DNA from: an uncultured Brevundimonas sp.
Lineage (GTDB): Bacteria; Pseudomonadota; Alphaproteobacteria; Caulobacterales; Caulobacteraceae
DNA length: 5,625 nucleotides
Assembly (NCBI GenBank): GCA_946885435.1
Contig: CAMPGL010000138.1
Location: 1 to 5,625 of the forward strand
Direction of reading: 5' to 3'
In this document: one piece after another, positions 4,961-5,625 of the stretch
Layout: each line of letters starts with the position of its first letter
Numbering within the stretch: position 1 is the first letter of the stretch
The notes under the pieces: model-generated
Databases searched by the model: none
What the model was told of the DNA's origin: nothing
Seen by the model: the letters and a program-made list of their open reading frames with translations, nothing else
Position numbers and translations under genes: made by a program

Positions 4961-5625
4961 ATGACACAGACTCGACTGATCGCCGGCAACTGGAAGATGA
5001 ACGGGACGGGGGCGGACCTCTCCGAGGCCCAGACCCTGATGCAGGACCTGGCGCAGACCCCGGCCGCGACACGCGTGGCCCTGTGCCCGCCGGCGACCCT
5101 GATCGCCCGCATGGCCTGGTTCCTGCGCGAGGGCGCGCTCGAGGTCGGTGGGCAGGACTGCCGCGCCGAGATCTCGGGCGCCTATACTGGCGACATCTCC
5201 GCGGAGATGCTGGCCGACGCGGGCGCGAAACTCGTGATCCTCGGCCACTCCGAGCGCCGCGCCGGGTACGGCGAGACCGACGCCCTGGTCGCCGCCAAGG
5301 CCGAGGCCGCCCTCCGCGCCGGTCTGGAGCCCATCATCTGTGTCGGCGAGACCCTGCAGGAACGCGAGGCCGGCCGCGCCGTCGAGGTGGTGCGCGGCCA
5401 GGTCATGGGCTCGCTGCCCGCCTCGCTGGACGGCAAGGTCTTCGCCGTCGCCTATGAGCCGGTCTGGGCCATCGGCACCGGCCTGACCCCGACGCTGGAG
5501 CAGATCGAGGAGGTCCACCGCGCGGTTCGCGCCGCCATGATCGAGCGGCTCGGCCTCGGCGTGGCCGCGGTTCCGATCCTGTATGGCGGCTCGGTCAAGC
5601 CGGACAACGCCCGCGACATCCTCGC
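4961..5625 (+). CDS. tpiA: Triose-phosphate isomerase, N-terminal part (3' end outside window)
   Basis: Triose-phosphate isomerase interconverts dihydroxyacetone phosphate and glyceraldehyde 3-phosphate in glycolysis and gluconeogenesis, in the cytoplasm as a dimer. The open frame starts at ATG 4961 and gives 221 residues before the window ends; the family is about 250 long, so only the last strand and helix are missing. All catalytic elements are visible: GNWKMN at 9-14 with the phosphate-binding Lys12, the electrophile His96 in LGHSERR (94-100), the base Glu166 in AYEPVWAIGTG (164-174) with flexible loop 6, and the phosphate-gripping GGS at 209-211 in YGGSVKPDN. VGGQDC at 62-67 stands for the usual GAQN/D strand. 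The start is certain because the first catalytic motif is only eight residues in. No Shine-Dalgarno precedes it. It lies 41 bases after the CNNM gene on the same strand; the two functions are not obviously related. Confidence 0.97.
   Translation, partial: MTQTRLIAGNWKMNGTGADLSEAQTLMQDLAQTPAATRVALCPPATLIARMAWFLREGALEVGGQDCRAEISGAYTGDISAEMLADAGAKLVILGHSERRAGYGETDALVAAKAEAALRAGLEPIICVGETLQEREAGRAVEVVRGQVMGSLPASLDGKVFAVAYEPVWAIGTGLTPTLEQIEEVHRAVRAAMIERLGLGVAAVPILYGGSVKPDNARDIL

Noticed and set aside
4682..5518. A 278-residue minus-strand frame opposite the CNNM gene end and tpiA
   Set aside because: It is antisense to catalytic motifs of a clear tpiA and shows no family features of its own.
1..5625. 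A mobile element, defence system, CRISPR array or RNA gene hidden in the window
   Set aside because: No direct repeats, transposase or integrase motifs, tRNA-like cloverleaf or rRNA signatures were seen. About 93% of the window is explained by six genes of even composition, and the longest gap is about 150 bases.

Overview
The window is a high-GC chromosomal segment with long, GC-rich-codon genes. It most resembles an alphaproteobacterium, probably of the Caulobacter/Brevundimonas type. Three things suggest this: the style of cytochrome b and c1, the adjacency petB-petC, and promoter-like boxes of the TTGACG / GCTANA kind. The taxonomic call is inference from protein style and composition, not from a database match. 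No phage, transposon, CRISPR, tRNA or rRNA sequence was seen.

Layout. Positions 1-1430 hold the end of a cytochrome bc1 (complex III) operon: the C-terminal 186 residues of cytochrome b, then after a 6-base gap a complete cytochrome c1 with signal peptide, CxxCH haem site and C-terminal membrane anchor. A textbook intrinsic terminator at about 1453-1480 closes this operon. A promoter-like pair of boxes (1522-1550) precedes a small exported protein of unknown function (1583-2158), probably a lipocalin-like or DUF1579-like beta-barrel. It converges, with only 2 bases between stop codons, on a minus-strand flavin amine-oxidase-family enzyme with a twin-arginine/lipoprotein-like N-terminus (2161-3453). 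A 146-base divergent intergenic region (3454-3599) follows. It contains a good ribosome-binding site for the oxidase and a nested inverted repeat just before the next gene. That gene (3600-4919) is a CNNM/CBS/CorC-type membrane protein. After 41 bases comes triose-phosphate isomerase (tpiA, from 4961), which runs off the right edge.

The genes do not form one pathway. The bc1 subunits serve respiration, tpiA serves central carbon metabolism, the CNNM protein probably handles divalent cations or membrane homeostasis, and the oxidase and its convergent exported neighbour have unknown substrates. I see no new multi-gene system here. The observations most worth a second look are regulatory: neither the CNNM gene nor tpiA has a visible Shine-Dalgarno sequence, and both have a perfect inverted repeat directly upstream. 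tpiA also has promoter-like boxes spaced so that transcription could begin at or next to its ATG (a leaderless mRNA).
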